NCBI RefSeq assembly: GCF_000283155.1
Contig: NW_004454181.1
Location: 19,967,778-20,031,777, forward strand
Direction: 5' to 3'
Length of the DNA: 64,000 nucleotides
Source of the DNA: Ceratotherium simum simum
Taxonomy: Eukaryota > Chordata > Mammalia > Perissodactyla > Rhinocerotidae
In this document: piece by piece, positions 21,572-34,289 of the stretch
Numbering within the stretch: position 1 is the stretch's first letter
How the letters are laid out: each line of letters starts with the position of its first letter
Translations under genes and position numbers: made by a program
The notes under the pieces: generated by a model
What the model was told of the DNA's origin: nothing
The model's input: only the letters and a program-made list of their open reading frames with translations
The model's database searches: none

Positions 21572-22060
21572 AAGTTGTAGGAAACCCAACTGAAGTAGCT
21601 TAAACACTGAAGGGAGGTTATGAGTTCATGTAATCTAAAAGAAGTCAGATGGGCTTCAAACGAAGCTTGATCCAAAAGGTCAAACAATGACACCAAGTTT
21701 TCGGTTTCCCTCTGTCTCTCTGTGCTATAATCTACAGTGTTGGCTTCATCCTTAGGTGGCTGTCCAGCAGGTCTGGATTCTCCCTTTATACTAACAAAAG
21801 ACCTGCCATAGTTCTGTAGCTGCCATCCTTACACCACAGTGCCCAGAGGGAGCCATGAGGGTCTCCTCTGGTAAAGCTAATAAATGCCCATCCATGAAGG
21901 TAGAAGAAGCACCAATTCCACCCAAATCACCTGGCTGAGAATGGGAAGGAGGTGCTTTCCCATAGGACATTCAGCATTCTGTTTCCAGGAAAAGGGAGGA
22001 ATCCATTCTGAGCGGTAAACCACATGTGTCTACTATTCCAAGTGTGTTCTGACCAATGCA
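21572..22060 (+). mobile_element. Old dispersed repeat, unnamed family, copy 4
   Basis: 'gtaggaaacccaactgaagt', 'agcttaaacactgaaggg', 'gtgttggcttcatccttagg', 'agtctgagaatggg'-type end and 'accacatgtgtctactatt'. Same strand and layout as the copies at 695, 7576 and 10880. Confidence 0.6.
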
Positions 22061-22087
22061 GAGCAGAGTGTGACTCTTGTTCTAGGT

Positions 22088-22305
22088 GCCCCACAAAACC
22101 TTCTGCAATGATGGAAGTGTTCTATATCGATGCTGTCTAATACAGCAGCCACCTAAACACATGTGACTACTGAGCACTTGAAATGTGGACTAAGGCACAC
22201 GTGTGACTAAGGCCCATGTGTGGCTGAGGCACTGTGTTTTTAAATTAAAACAATTTAATTTAAAAAACCACACGTGGCTAGGGGCTGCTATATTGTGCAG
22301 TGCAG
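22088..22305 (+). mobile_element. hAT MITE (gctgtctaata type)
   Basis: 'ttctgcaatgatggaagtgt', 'gatgctgtctaatacagcag', 'agcacttgaaatgtgg' and the end 'ggctgctatattgtgcagtg' match a common non-autonomous hAT family. A partial 8-bp flank match (ttctaggt against ttctggaa) fits a decayed target duplication. Confidence 0.7.
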
Positions 22306-22319
22306 TTCTGGAAACTTAA

Positions 22320-24480
22320 AGTTCCATTAAAGCAACTGAAGATCACATTTTTTTTTTTGGCAAGCACATAATATTATTTATAGTACATAATGGAGCTTAT
22401 TATCAACAAAATTCCATAACTTTTTTTTTCTGTTTATGAAGCCACTGAGTCATGTCCTTGTCATTCTGTACATTTGCAGTTAATTATTTAGAACGAAATG
22501 CAAGATTTTACATTTACTACAGATTGAATTATCAGGACATCCCCATCCTTAAAAATTTTTTTAGCCTGATTTTTTTATCCATGATATTACTTGGTCTGCC
22601 AACCTTATGTTGGCCTCTGTCATGAAAGGACTCTATCTTATAGCAGGGCTTTTATTATTATCGTTAATCTGGGGATTATGAATGGCTTTTAAGAGTCTGT
22701 GACACTTCTGTAATTGCATGTAGATTTTTGTGTGCTTCTGCTTATGTTCTTTTTTTTTTTAAAAGGAAAGGGCCCAATGCCTTCATTAAATTTTCAAAGG
22801 TCAAAATCAATAATCAATAACTTGCATCTTTGCACAAATTACTAAACCAAGGCAGAAACCTGTAGCCTGCTGTTAAAAATGGTCCTCCAGATTAACACCA
22901 GTGTTTGCCCCAGGCTCTGTCTCAGGCCCCTTAGACCAGAAAGATAAAAAAAAAAAAAAAGAAAGAGCTTTTTTTTTAGAGCTTTAGCTACCTGGTTCTG
23001 TGACAAAACTGCTGCCCACCATAAGGTAAAGACACAAAAATCGGAAACTTTCTTAAAGTTTTGACTTCTTTCCAAAATTTGCCAACTGTTGTTCAATCTA
23101 GAGCCCTTAACTAGGTGTTTTTGTATTTTGTCCACAGTTTAGTTATGTGTGAGAGGGTCATTGTTATAAATCACTACATATTATTCATTATCTTATTATC
23201 TCATTCTTAGGTCTTGTTATCTCATCCTTATATACATAGGATTTATTTAACTAGACCTATATTAATGAACATTTGGAATTTTACCAATTTTGTTTTCAGT
23301 GCAATCATTGCCGCAATAAACGTCTTTATTTGTGCCTCTTTGAGCACACGTCCAAGTAGATAATGAGAAGTGGAGGTATGGGTTATAGAATATGTACAGT
23401 AAGATTGTAAAACATGGTAGCTGAAAGTTTGGAAACAAAAATAACATTATGTTATATAAATTATATCGTCATATCAATAAGCCATTTGATATGTATTAAT
23501 ATACACAATAAAAGTGCAAATTTATCATATGTATCAAATGTACCAAAATGTTTTCAGACAGGGTGGCCTCCCTGTAGCTACTACCAAAATGTCTATGAAT
23601 GCTAAATACTCTATATAAGTGACCAAGGGAACATGGAATTTTCTTTCTGTGGAAGATTTGAAGAAGAGGCATTTCTATCTATAGTAGGTTAAAGAGGGCC
23701 ATCAAAAGCCATGGGCCAAAACAACTAGTGGTAGATGGGCAATGCCAGGCACTTGGCTATCTTTGGTGCTCTAGCTCTCATCTTAAAACAGGGCTCAAAA
23801 TGATGGGGTCAGCATCTCCTCAGCTTTGTCTTGCCTCACGCTGTGAAGCCATTGGGGAGACATTGTATTTGCACAACCCTGGAGCAAGAAAGTTTGCATA
23901 AATGAGTACTACAAGGACCAGGTGATGAAAAGGAACCTCATCTCAACTGCCCACCCCCTAATGTATGCCAACCCCACTCTCAACAAATAGCAGACTTCCC
24001 AAAGAGCAAACGTTAAGGATTATTAAACCTCCATTTCTTAATTTCCATTTTGATTCAAAAATCACTTGAGGCTGTGATCTTACTTTATGATTCCTTTCTT
24101 CCTGTGCAGCTGGAATGGGGAATGTGACATTTATTAGCTGGTAAAGGTAGGGTTTTTTTTTAATGGCATTAAATATTCTTTTTCATGATGGTGCTTTACT
24201 TTACAAATGGCAAATAGATCATGATGTGACCTGTGTAGAAACGTTTTCAAAGGAGGTTTAAAAATTCTGAAAAATTCTCCTTATTGTGTAAGGGGTTGAA
24301 ATCCCACTATCATGTCTGACTCTACGCTGGCATCATTCACCATATTGGTAAGAGAAAGTTAACTGAACATGGGAAAAGCTTTGATGCATCCATTTCATAT
24401 TCAGCAAAGCTGTTTTTCTAATGAAATTCTAAGATAACAAAGATCCATTGCTATCAGGTTTTTTTGTATTTTTTCAGTCA
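22320..24480. other. Long unique stretch (about 2.2 kb), candidate conserved non-coding sequence
   Basis: No transposon recognised apart from homopolymer runs (T at 22350, 22750; A at 22940). At 24086-24141 a pyrimidine tract ends in gtgcag, followed 31 bases later by ctggtaaag. This mimics a small exon, but only one frame is open and the donor is weak. Confidence 0.4.
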
Positions 24481-24484
24481 GGTG

Positions 24485-24760
24485 TACATTCATGAAATAC
24501 TTACTAAACATTCACATTGTGTCAAGCATCAGTCTAGACCATGTGGGGAATACATTCAAGAAATATCCTTCAATTGGTTTACAGCAGGGTCCAACTTAGT
24601 TTCTCGCCCTGGATGGTTTCAGATGTAAGGCTGTTTATGGAGGTCAAAGAGACAGAATTGATATTTTAAAAGAAAGACAGTTTCTACCCTCATGGAGTTT
24701 ATGGTCTAGTAGAGAAGGTAAATGTTAAGTAAAACATTACAAGTGCATGAATTCACAGCG
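24485..24760 (-). mobile_element. L2 LINE fragment
   Basis: 'attcatgaaatacttactaa', 'attgtgtcaagcatcagtc', 'taccctcatggagtttatgg' and 'tctagtagagaaggtaaat' are the reverse L2 3' end, with about 70 bp of other sequence inside. Confidence 0.7.
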
Positions 24761-25717
24761 AAGTGAAAGTTCTAACCTTCCTTTATAACTTAAAACCAGC
24801 TGAATTCTTGTCCCTCCCCCCACAATCAGATAGCCGACATCCAAGAAGAATGAGCTCTTTGCTCTTCACTTTCCCCCTTCACTTCATTCTTTCTCCTACT
24901 TTACTTCATTCTTCCTCCCATGTAATGTTTACTCATGGAGTGCCTCCTACTGCCCAGCACAGTGTTAGAGCAGGAAGATGTCTATGTAAGCAAGATACAC
25001 AGGGAGAGAGGAACTATGGTCATTGGTGCTCTTCTTACAGCACCTGATGGTCCAAGGGCAGGCTTTCCCTTCATAGCTCCCACATGATGATCATGCCTTT
25101 TCCTTCTCTGATCGGAGACCTAAGAATGCCCAGGACCAGAAATCAGAGGGTTGTCCCACAGCAAACAATTTATTGGAACTTGGGGATAGCTGGACAGTAT
25201 TTCCCATGGAATGTAGGCTGGCTAAATGGCCAAAGTTTATTGAAGCTCTCTGTACATTGCTTAAGACTTGAATTCACAGTCAACAGCCTCGGGGTAGCTT
25301 TCACTCCATCTTTCCTTCCAAGAACCACAGAGATGAAGCAAATGAGCCACAGGAATAGGGATTTCTTCCAGGCTAGAGATATTACAATCCTTCTCTGAAT
25401 ATAAGAGTTGGCTTAAAAAGGCAGCATTCACTATTGAGGGGATAACTCTGAAGAGGTCTTGTGGTTATAATGGTTTTATGATTATTTTGGATCTCTGTAA
25501 AGACTCCTGTGTTTGGGTAACTGATTCCACACTGGAGAGATCACACAAACATTCCTTAACATTAGTCTGTGGCTTTGTTAGACAGAATTAAAAGAGCTCT
25601 GTGTCCATTCCAGTCCCCAGTCATACCCCAAATCTGTCATTCACATGACTGTAGATTCTTTCAGAATCAGACTCTGTGTCTTCTGTATTTTTCAAGAATC
25701 ACATATGCAAAAACAGT
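24761..25717. other. No recognised feature (about 950 bp)
   Basis: Unique-looking. Plus-strand open frames 24763-25047 and 25084-25398 have no domains; a pyrimidine-rich acceptor-like string ends at 25039 without a matching donor. Confidence 0.4.
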
Positions 25718-25900
25718 CTGGGGAAAGTCTATACTATGTGTTGAAAATAAAAGATGTTTAAGTCAGATTGCTATCCTCTAAAACTCTAAAGATGGGGAGG
25801 TGATATTTGCTAGTTAAAATACACACATACATATATATACACATACACACACATATATAAATATATAAACAAGCAAAGAAACAGGTTGAAAAATACCCAC
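25718..25900 (+). repeat. Local duplication, copy A
   Basis: Begins ggaaagtctatac and contains gttgaaaataaaagatgttt, then a ttaagtcagat phrase, gatggggaggtgatatttg, a CA/TA tract (25820-25870) and 'aagaaacaggttgaaaaata'. The same order recurs at 25960-26004 plus 26268-26400. Confidence 0.75.
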
Positions 25901-25959
25901 CCCTTTTCTTTTACCATCAACCAATTGATCAGGAAATACTGCCGAAGCACCTACCTTTT

Positions 25960-26400
25960 GAGGGAAGTCTACCCAAATGTTGAAAATAAAAGATGTTTAA
26001 GTCACAAACAAACACATAGATAAGGAGAATAGATTAGGGGTTATCAGAGAAGAAGGGAGTGGGGTTAGGGTGAAAGGGGTAAAGGGGCACATATATATGG
26101 TGATGGATAAAAACTGGACTTTTGGTGGTGAACACAATGCAGTCTATACAGAAACTGAAATACAGTGATGTACACCTGAAATTTACACAATGTTGTAAGA
26201 CAATATGACCCCAATAAAATAATTTTAAAAAAAGAAAGAAATTTAAACTAATAAATGAATAAAAGAAAAGGATGTTTAAGTCAGATCACAGTCTTCCAAA
26301 AGCCTTTAGATGAAGAGATGAGATTTGTTAATTATAATATATAAAACAAACACGCATACATACACACAAAGAAATAAACAAACAGGTTTGAAAAAATATC
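25960..26400 (+). repeat. Local duplication, copy B, split by an L1 tail
   Basis: Left part (25960-26004) repeats agggaagtct and gttgaaaataaaagatgttt of copy A. The right part (26268-26400) resumes with gatgtttaagtcagatcac, 'gatgaagagatgagatttg', a CA-rich stretch and 'aaacaaacaggtttgaaaaa'. The intervening 26005-26260 is an L1 3' end. Confidence 0.75.
26005..26260 (+). mobile_element. L1 3' end insertion with target duplication
   Basis: 'ggggttatcagagaagaagg', 'gtggtgaacacaatgcagtc', 'gtgatgtacacctgaaattt' and 'caataaaataattttaaaaa' are an L1 3' UTR of the perissodactyl type. Flanks match imperfectly over 22-23 bp, ending in exact gatgtttaagtca (25983-26004 and 26261-26283). Confidence 0.85.
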
Positions 26401-26424
26401 AAGGATGACAAAAAGGAATACATT

Positions 26425-27035
26425 CAACAAATTATTTTTTTGTTTACTAGGCATGTTCTAGTGCCAATACAGAGCTTTTATTGTAGTGAGACAGACAGAT
26501 AATAAGCAAGCAAATATATAATTTCAAGTAATAGAAAGATTTATAAAGAAAAAAACAAGCAGGGTAAAAAAGATAGAATTATGGAAGAAGTGTAAGATTT
26601 ATGTAGAGTATGGTCAGGAAAAAGGTGATATTTGACATTAGACCATGTGAAAATACTTGCAGAAAGTAGCCATGGATCCAGATCATGCAGGAACTTGCAG
26701 ATGATAGAAAAGACTTGGACTTTCATTTTAAGTGAGATGGAAGAGACATTTGGAGGGTGTTGAGTTGAGGGCTGGCATGATCTAAGGTCTCCTGTGTTAA
26801 GAACAGACTGCAAGGGACAAGGGCTGAAGCAGGAGACCAGGTAGAAGGCTAATGATGATGAGTGTTGATGATGACTTGGATCCAGGGTGGCAGTGGGGGT
26901 GATAAGAAGTGGATGAATGATAGAAATATTTTGAAGGTAAAATTAACAGAAATTTGTTGATGCATCAGAAGTGAGGTGTGAGAGAAGGAAAAGAGTCGAG
27001 GATGACACCAAGGTTTCTGGCCTGAGCAATTAGAA
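26425..27035 (-). mobile_element. L2 LINE fragment
   Basis: 'attcaacaaattattttttt', 'gagacagacagataataagc', 'aaaggtgatatttgacatta', 'gatgacaccaaggtttctgg' run in the reverse L2 3' order. Confidence 0.8.
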
Positions 27036-27094
27036 AAATTGCTAGTTGAAATAATTTGAAAAAGGTTAATTTGTTAAGATGATGTTATAATCAT

Positions 27095-27830
27095 AATGCA
27101 AAATCATCCGTTCCAACTAGAATGGCTAAAATTTAAAAGACTGACAACATCAAATATTTGTGAGGATGTAAAACAACTAGAATTCTTATGCTTTGCTGAT
27201 GGGAAAGTAAAATGGTATAACTGCTTTGGAAATCAATTCAGTACTTTCTCGTAAAGTTAAACTTACTTATGACCCAGCAATTTATTCATAGATATGTAAC
27301 CAAGAGAAATGAAAACATATGCTTCAAAAAGATGTGTATAAGAATACTCATAGCAGCTTTACTTAGAATAGTCCTAGAATGGAGACAACCCAAATTTCCA
27401 TCGACAGGAGAATGCAAAAAATGTGATATAACTATAAGATGGAGTACTACTTGCAATTTAAAGGAATGAACCACTGTTATCCATAGCAACATGGACAAAT
27501 CTTCAAAACATTTCTATGAGCAAAAGAATTCAGATACAAAAGAATAGATATTGATTGGTTCCATTTAAATGAAGTTCTAGAACAGGAAAAGCTAATCTAC
27601 AGTGATAACTCAGAAGATTATGTGCTTCTGTGGTGGTGGGATGGTGCGAGGGTTTAACTTAGATGAAACACAACACACTTTTCTGGAGTGATGGATATAT
27701 TCTATAACTTGGAAGGGTATGGTTACATCAGCGAATACGTTCATTAAACCCGATTGAACTGTACACCCAAGTGTACACTTCACTTCACTGTGTGATTATT
27801 ATACCTCAATAAAAAATGTTTGTATAAAAA
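27095..27830 (+). mobile_element. L1 3' end
   Basis: From 'ccaactagaatggctaaaat' through 'tatgacccagcaatttattc', 'actcatagcagctttactt', 'gattggttccatttaaatg' to 'attatacctcaataaaaaat'. It is a 5'-truncated plus-strand L1 with no intact frame. The T-for-C divergence marks it as older. Confidence 0.9.
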
Positions 27831-28024
27831 GGAAAAAATTTATAAGTAAATAATATTTAAAACAGAAAAATATAGTTACCTAATGATACATGCCCCTTAT
27901 GTATAAAAAACACAGAAATCTATGCATTTCTATTGATACAGATATATATGTGTGTACAATTAAAAGCACTATTTTTATATTAAAAGAATCTGACTTAGTA
28001 GTTTTTCCTGTCTGACTCAGCACT

Positions 28025-28232
28025 AATAATAACTAATAGTGGCATTATCTTGTTTAAATTTTATGACAGCCTTTATAAAGTGGCTTGTTTTACTTGACCC
28101 ATTTCACACTGAGTATTAGAGAGTAACATGACTTGCCCAAGGCCATATCACTGTTGAGCAGTAGAGTTGGAACTTGAACCCACGTCCATGTCGCTCCAGA
28201 GTTTGTGCCTTTAACTGCTGCATTATATTTCT
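28025..28232 (-). mobile_element. MIR SINE
   Basis: 'acccatttcacactgagtat', 'gacttgcccaaggccatatc', 'gttggaacttgaacccacgt', 'cctttaactgctgcattat' in reverse MIR order. Confidence 0.85.
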
Positions 28233-28239
28233 CTCCCAC

Positions 28240-30060
28240 AGCAAGGCCGCAGGCACTCTCTAAAGAATCTCTTGGGTCTCTCTAGGACCTCAGACAATCT
28301 CTCCAGGCACGGTCCCTGGCCTTCATCCTTGCTTTCTTCTGAGGCTTTCAGTTTCTATGCTATCACCTTATTTGTGGTCCCAACCTTCTCACCCAACTCC
28401 TTCAGACAGATGCTTCATTTAGAATATCTGCTTGGCTTTTGCCTTTGGTTTTATGTTTAGCTGTTGTCTTTTAGCTCCAACTTGGCTGAACTGTCTGAAG
28501 CTCCCAGGCTAGTCTTGCCCCACCAACACAAAATACCCAGGCTCTCAGAACCCTCACCTAAGTCTAGAACCCTGCACTCAGATTTTTCAGGAGGGAACTT
28601 GGGATAATTCCTCTCACCTTCTAACTGAAACCTATTCCATCCAATGTGGAAATGCTGAACAAGTCGCCTAGATGAATTTATTTGATGAGATTAGATAGCT
28701 ACTTATTTTCTCCAAGAAACTCTAAATTATTTTTTTAAGCCAGAGGATGGAGATAATTTTACTATTAACTGATACAAAATTCGAACGTGTTAGATCTTAG
28801 GAAAAGCAGTCCTTATCTGACAGTTTTAGAAGTCTAAAGCTTTGCAGATTCCTAAAATTCAACCACTTTATGTTTTCCAAAATTCAAAAATGATTCTAAA
28901 AGCTAAGGCTAGATCTGGCAAGAAAGCAAGAGAAATAAGTAATAGGTTAGAATGTAAAACAAACAACCTTTCAGCAAGCTATGCCTTTTAACCCCGGGAA
29001 ATACTCTGGTGCCTTAGAGAACACAGGTCAATGTATCGGTCTTCCACTTTATTAAATTATTAGTATTAAAAAATAACTCTGAGCAAGCAACAAAACACAG
29101 CACAGTGCTTTCTACAAATAAAATTTAATTTGCTATCTCTAGAGCTGCTGGCTTTTATCGCCAAAGATTGGAACATAGTATTTTCAGAAAGAAAGTTTTT
29201 TTTTTATCTAGTTTGGAGGAAACATGGCCAACATTAGTTCCAAATATTTTATTTCAAACATAAAGCACAGAACCAATACTAATAAACAACAGGCTCTTAT
29301 GCCAACATTGGTTCATGTTTTGTTATTGCATTATATTCCATGAGAGTTATTGTGCATAATTAAATAGAAAAAAACCCTTGAACTTGGAATTATAAAACCG
29401 TCACCACAAACCAACAATTCCACTTGATGTGTATTAAGTCATTAAATTTATTATAAAAAAAAAGAAAGAGGGAAAAAAATCTTTTCCTTGTAAATCATTA
29501 AAAATGCATGAGAGTTGAAAGCATAGCAAACAGCCCATACGTTTGCTTAGGGAACTACTCGAGGAGAAGGCAGTGCAATTCAGAACAGAAAATGAGGTTT
29601 TCTTGAAATCAGAATGGCCTGTTATCAAAATGACTACCACGTGGGCTGTTGGGAAGAAAAGACTTATAAATTCTAAGAATATAAATGTTGGTCCCAGTGT
29701 CCTGGATGAAGAATGTTTGGGGACCTGGGGCTGGCTGTGATCTGAGTCTCACAGTTAAACAATTCATGAGAATGGGCTGCTGTGGGATCTGTGAAAGGCA
29801 AGAAGATCCAGAAAAGACATGCTGAGTTAGAACCTGGCTTCTGGTCAACCCAGTGTGCACCACATCCACACCAATAGCTGGTTTAGCAGCCAGTTATTTA
29901 GGCATCAGAAATTATGTCAGTCTATTCATTCTGAAGGATTACCACAGCTCATGTCACAATCCAGTCTGTGTCAGCATTATGAGTTTGCTCTGAAAAGCTT
30001 TTACTTAATGTGTTATAACTGTGAGGCATTAATGAAATGGGCAGGAGTAGAGAGAAGGGG
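28240..30060. other. Unique stretch (about 1.8 kb), candidate conserved non-coding sequence
   Basis: No transposon recognised. 29220-29380 looks enhancer-like, with 'tgcataattaa' and 'ttgcattatattcc' motifs, which resemble homeodomain/POU sites. This is suggestive only. Short open frames (28272-28460, 29543-29740, 29609-29869 minus) have no support. Confidence 0.35.
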
Positions 30061-30064
30061 CTCA

Positions 30065-30660
30065 TAGTTGCCAGGAACAGATATCCATTCAAGCTGGCTT
30101 AGATAAAAGCGTACCTTTACTGAAGGGAAAGTCAAGGTCATCCAAAGACTGGAAATCGAGTTCAGTTAGAACACTTAAGAACCTATCTTGGAAAGTGAGG
30201 CATGAAAGCTCCTTCCTCTGCCTCTCATGGAGTCATATGTGATCCTTTCGGGAGAAGGGGCTATAAGTGAATAGAGTACATTTTATTTCTTCATCTATTT
30301 TTTATGGTGCTCACTAGACATCTGCTCTGTTTTTCTTAATCCATGCTAGCTCTTTCTATCTTATTGAAGGCTTTGCTGCCCCTTACTTATTTAGGTTTGT
30401 GGCATGGGATGCCACGGCCCAATACTGGCCCCAACTTTACATGATCTAACATCTAATGGACTGCCACTTTCTCTTTGGGTTCTTTTTTTTTTTTTTTTTT
30501 TCAATAAAGGGAATCTATTGGCCCAGTTGGGGTCACATATTTATTCCTGGCCCAAATCAGTAGTGGTCAGAAGAACTGGTTAACTTCCCAATCACCAGGG
30601 TGGTAACAGATTCTCTGAGAAGGTGATGAGGACACAGGAGGCAAATTAACTAGAACATCC
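30065..30660 (+). mobile_element. Old dispersed repeat, unnamed family, copy 5, with poly(T)
   Basis: 'gaacagatatccattcaagc', 'ggaaagtcaaggtcatccaa', then after a T22 run (30482-30503) 'tctattggcccagttggggt', 'ggtggtaacagattctctga'. A weaker match to the copies at 695 and 7576, on the same strand. Confidence 0.4.
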
Positions 30661-31734
30661 ACAATCATACAAGCTATACGATTAGCCCGTGAATAGTCAG
30701 GAATTGAACACACAGACAATATATATGCTATTACAGGGTTGTATATGTATATTACTTAAATAATTGCTGTAGTTTTCCAATTCTAAAATGAATATATTTT
30801 TCACATTTTAGCAATTTTCAAATTGAGATGGAGCTTGCAATCAACCTGTACATTTAATGCAGTATTTTTTTCCCCTTCTCATAATAGCTGCTATTAAATT
30901 GATGATGCATCATAAGTTCAAGTTTCTCTAAGAACTGAGAAAACATTGAAAGCATGATTCTACTGGCTCATAGTTGTATCAAAAGCTAAAAATCAAATCT
31001 CTTTATATAAAAGTATCTATTAAGCACCATCTCCTTAATTGTTCTGTTTTTGTCTTACTTTCATTTGAAAGATGACAATTTCATCATTTCAACAGGTAAT
31101 TCCCCAATCCCATCATGTTACCTTGTCCTCTGATATCATGCCTAAATCATCTCTCCCTGGATTAACTCATTATTCCAATTAAAGTCCTTGATATATGTCA
31201 AAGACGTGCCCTTATTTGTGACAGAGCCATTAAAAAAGTGTTGCTTTAATTCCTTCTATAAATCAGTTTCTCTATTCCATTCCCTTTATTATGTGCTGTT
31301 TTTCTCTGGAATCACTCCAGTGTCTAGGATCTTTTTTTTCTTACCTAGAAGTGTTTCCAAAATTTAAGTATGGGATGCCAATATAGTCTGACAAAACTGC
31401 CCTTCCTCTTTTGTGATGTTGCCTTACAATCAATTCCAAGTGAGGCCTTTCTTCTTGCCAGATGATTCAACAAGGCACTAAACTACCCTCTAGATTCATC
31501 CAGCATGCCTCCTTGTAGGTCATTTGCCCACCAGTAAAGACTGGCCATTTTGGATTATTTTTACACAGAGAACTAATCTTTCACTTTCTTTTCCAATGGA
31601 ATTTCCTTTTGTTATTTTCAAACTCTGGAGTTATTTATTTAGCCTGATAATTAGCAACAGATGCTGCAAACTGGCATCATCAGGAAGTGGGATGATGTGA
31701 TATGAAGACCACTCTCCCCAGTATAGTCTTAGTT
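30661..31734. other. No recognised feature (about 1.1 kb)
   Basis: Unique-looking AT-rich sequence. Confidence 0.4.
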
Positions 31735-31865
31735 CAGGTTGTGACATGGACCTATAGTGTGGCTTCAGGAAAGGACTTGACATCTCTGGCCTAGTAAATG
31801 ATAAAGAAGATGAGCAGGAGTAGGTGATTCCTAAGACTCCTTCAGCTCTAACATTCCACAGTATC
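31735..31865 (+). mobile_element. MIR-related fragment
   Basis: 'ggaaaggacttgacatctct', 'gtgattcctaagactccttc' and 'agctctaacattcc' match the 3' part of a MIR variant. Confidence 0.4.
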
Positions 31866-32834
31866 TTTCTTAATGTTCTGGTTAATATTTTCCTGAGTTC
31901 TCATAGGCTCAAAATCACACTAAGTCCTAGGCCCACACCTGTAATACCTCACCAACCCTGCATTCATTCCCCATAGTCTGCATCTGTCAGGAAGAGACCA
32001 TCCAGGCTCTTTCAAGGTCCCATCCGCCAACAAATGTGCATGCACATGCACATACACACACATGCACACATATACACTTTGCTTTGCAAGTGAACCTGTA
32101 TGGAATCCAGTCCTATAGGAGTTCTGCTCTTTATCTTATTTTCCTTGATGGATACACACAAAAAAAGAAATGATGTTCTCGTCCTTCACTCTAAGAAGAA
32201 GATTGTACGCTGCCTTCCCCTCTGCTAACTTAAAGAAGGAACTATTTATCTGGAATGATTTGTGCTATTTTTCAATAATCTGATTATAAAGCTGGTTTAT
32301 ACACCATAACTTACCTTAATCAACCATGGCCTGCCCTTTGAATTCCTTTTTGTGCTTCTGTTTTAGGATATCCTTCCTTCAGGCCTAGTCCCCTTGACAT
32401 GCACCAGCCATATCTGGACTGAATAGTCACCATTATGTGACCTCTCCCCGGTTTTGAAGTTTGGAACCCCATTTGTCTGGCTTCTGGGTTCATTTCAGAT
32501 CACTATTCTGCTTGCTAAATAAAGAAATCAGTGCCAAAAATTGAGTAGGCATGATACCGACACCTTTAAGCTCCTAAGAGGCAACCCCTCCTGACCTGCT
32601 GATTCATACAGTGTGTGTTATGCTCAAATTACTCGAGAAATCCCTTGCCGGCCTTTTGTCAATAGTTATTTTTGCAAGGTCTTCATTACTTTCTAATTGA
32701 CCAAATTTATTTTCTTCATTTCTCTCATTAAAGACAGGTTTAGAAGTAACCTCAATAGCATAGCTTTTCTAATGGCTTTCTTCCTCCAGGCCTGCCATCA
32801 TTCCTAAATAGGCTTTTATCCTACCATCAGCTTT
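31866..32834. other. Unique sequence with a short CA/TG-rich tract
   Basis: A cacatgca/cacaca tract is at 32035-32075. No other recognised feature in about 950 bp. Confidence 0.45.
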
Positions 32835-32869
32835 TATCTATCTATCTATTTTATCTATCTATCTGCCTA

Positions 32870-32903
<34 letters not shown>

Positions 32904-32940
32904 CATCCATCCATCTATCTATGTATCTAGTCTATCTATT
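32835..32940. repeat. Compound microsatellite (TATC)n-(TC)n-(ATCC)n
   Basis: Tatc units, a run of ctctctctct, then tatc and atcc units and a terminal tatc block. Confidence 0.95.
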
Positions 32941-34120
32941 CAGGTCTAATGGAATTGGAAAAGTCACCAGTAGCTGGATATCTAGCTTTATAACTTTGGG
33001 TGTGAATAATGTTCCCCCCAGTAACATCTGCCTTTCCCCAAGTATAATATGCATGGAATGACCTGCCTGGGTTAGCAGGAGCCCAACCCCTTCATTTCCT
33101 GACCATTCTAAGATGAAGTCATGCTTGGTCTTTCTTGTTCAGTGGAGCCAGAACTCTGATGTGCCTTCCTGAACCTAGAGACCTCCCCTACAACTGCAAA
33201 GTGATGGTTGTTCTTGAATGAACTGCACCCCATGGGGCTCCAGGTGCTCCGTCCTCGCCAATGCAGATTCCTACTGAAGATCCAATCGGTCTTCAATGCC
33301 ATGTTTGGTTTGTTCCGTGGCAAAACTGCCCTGGGTTCCTGAATTACAGTTTGTATCTCTGTGTGTGTGTGTTTTAATACACTGAAAAAGCTACTACCCA
33401 AGGCTCAACGCTGCACACATAAGATCTGAATCAGAGAGTGTTCCAGGGTCCTCTGCGTCTTGGGCCGAGAAGAGCCATCCTCTTTACCATTGTAACAAGG
33501 GGCTAAAATCCTAGATCCATGTGTTTCAACCCTCAGAGTTTTCTATTTCAGGAGTCTTGAGCCCTGGCTCCACCAAGTGACTCAGTCAAAGCCACTCAGG
33601 CTGCTCTAACAGATTCAGACAGCTTACAATTTCAGACAAAAGGAGGAGGGGCTCAGTCCTGACTCTCTGCGAAGGTCCCCAGGCTCCTGTGCAAATGTCC
33701 TCCCTCCTCCTTTGCGCTTGCTTAGCCATAGTTTCTTTGGCCAGGTACCTCATTGCACACTCTAAATGTTCTCCACAGACATTAAAGCATTTTGCTAATG
33801 GCTGCTTTCAGCATTTCCCTCTGAGACTCTATCCACACCTGGTTGATCATGTTAACTCTCTGCTTGGCTGGCCAACTTGGCCCAACCACAGTGAGGGTGT
33901 GGGTGTTTTTCACCGAATAAACTGCTTTTACTGTTTTTACTGGCTTGACCAATCAAGCAGATTAAAAGAAGTTACATGTGCTTTTAAAAAAATTAAACCA
34001 TTTTTGGCTCTTTGATCAGTGGTTTGATGAAATCTAACTGATTTTTACTGGAGTTGAACACGAGTTAAAGCTGAAGATTTCTTTCACCTTCGGGCCTCTT
34101 CTTCTCTCTACACATAACCC
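32941..34120. other. No recognised feature (about 1.2 kb)
   Basis: Unique-looking. Open frames 33108-33401 (minus) and 33689-34015 (plus, 108 codons) have no domains or splice context. Confidence 0.4.
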
Positions 34121-34124
34121 ATAG

Positions 34125-34198
34125 TCCAAATATTTGTGGAATGTAAATAACTTGGACAAGTAATAGATACCATTGAATGTGATAATCTAAGATGCTGT
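34125..34198 (+). repeat. Inverted duplication, left arm
   Basis: Complementary to 34551-34624. It shares an exact 31-bp block (minus-strand reading starts ttgtccaagttatttacatt and continues to caaatatt), an exact agcatcttagattatca block, and the gattg/cgatg region with two substitutions. The arms enclose about 350 bp. Confidence 0.9.
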
Positions 34199-34289
34199 AC
34201 TAGTCAGCCCACTATCAATTCTCAGCTGGTCAGTTTTCTCATCTGCTACTTGGACATAAAATCTGATGCTCCCCACTCACTGCTTAAGA

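Noticed and set aside
24086..24157. Pyrimidine tract ending gtgcag followed by a small candidate exon and ctggtaaag
   Set aside because: Only one of three frames is open, the donor is weak and nothing upstream or downstream supports an exon.
33689..34015. 108-codon plus-strand frame in unique DNA
   Set aside because: No domain, no splice sites in place, composition not coding-like; length is within chance expectation for this many bases.
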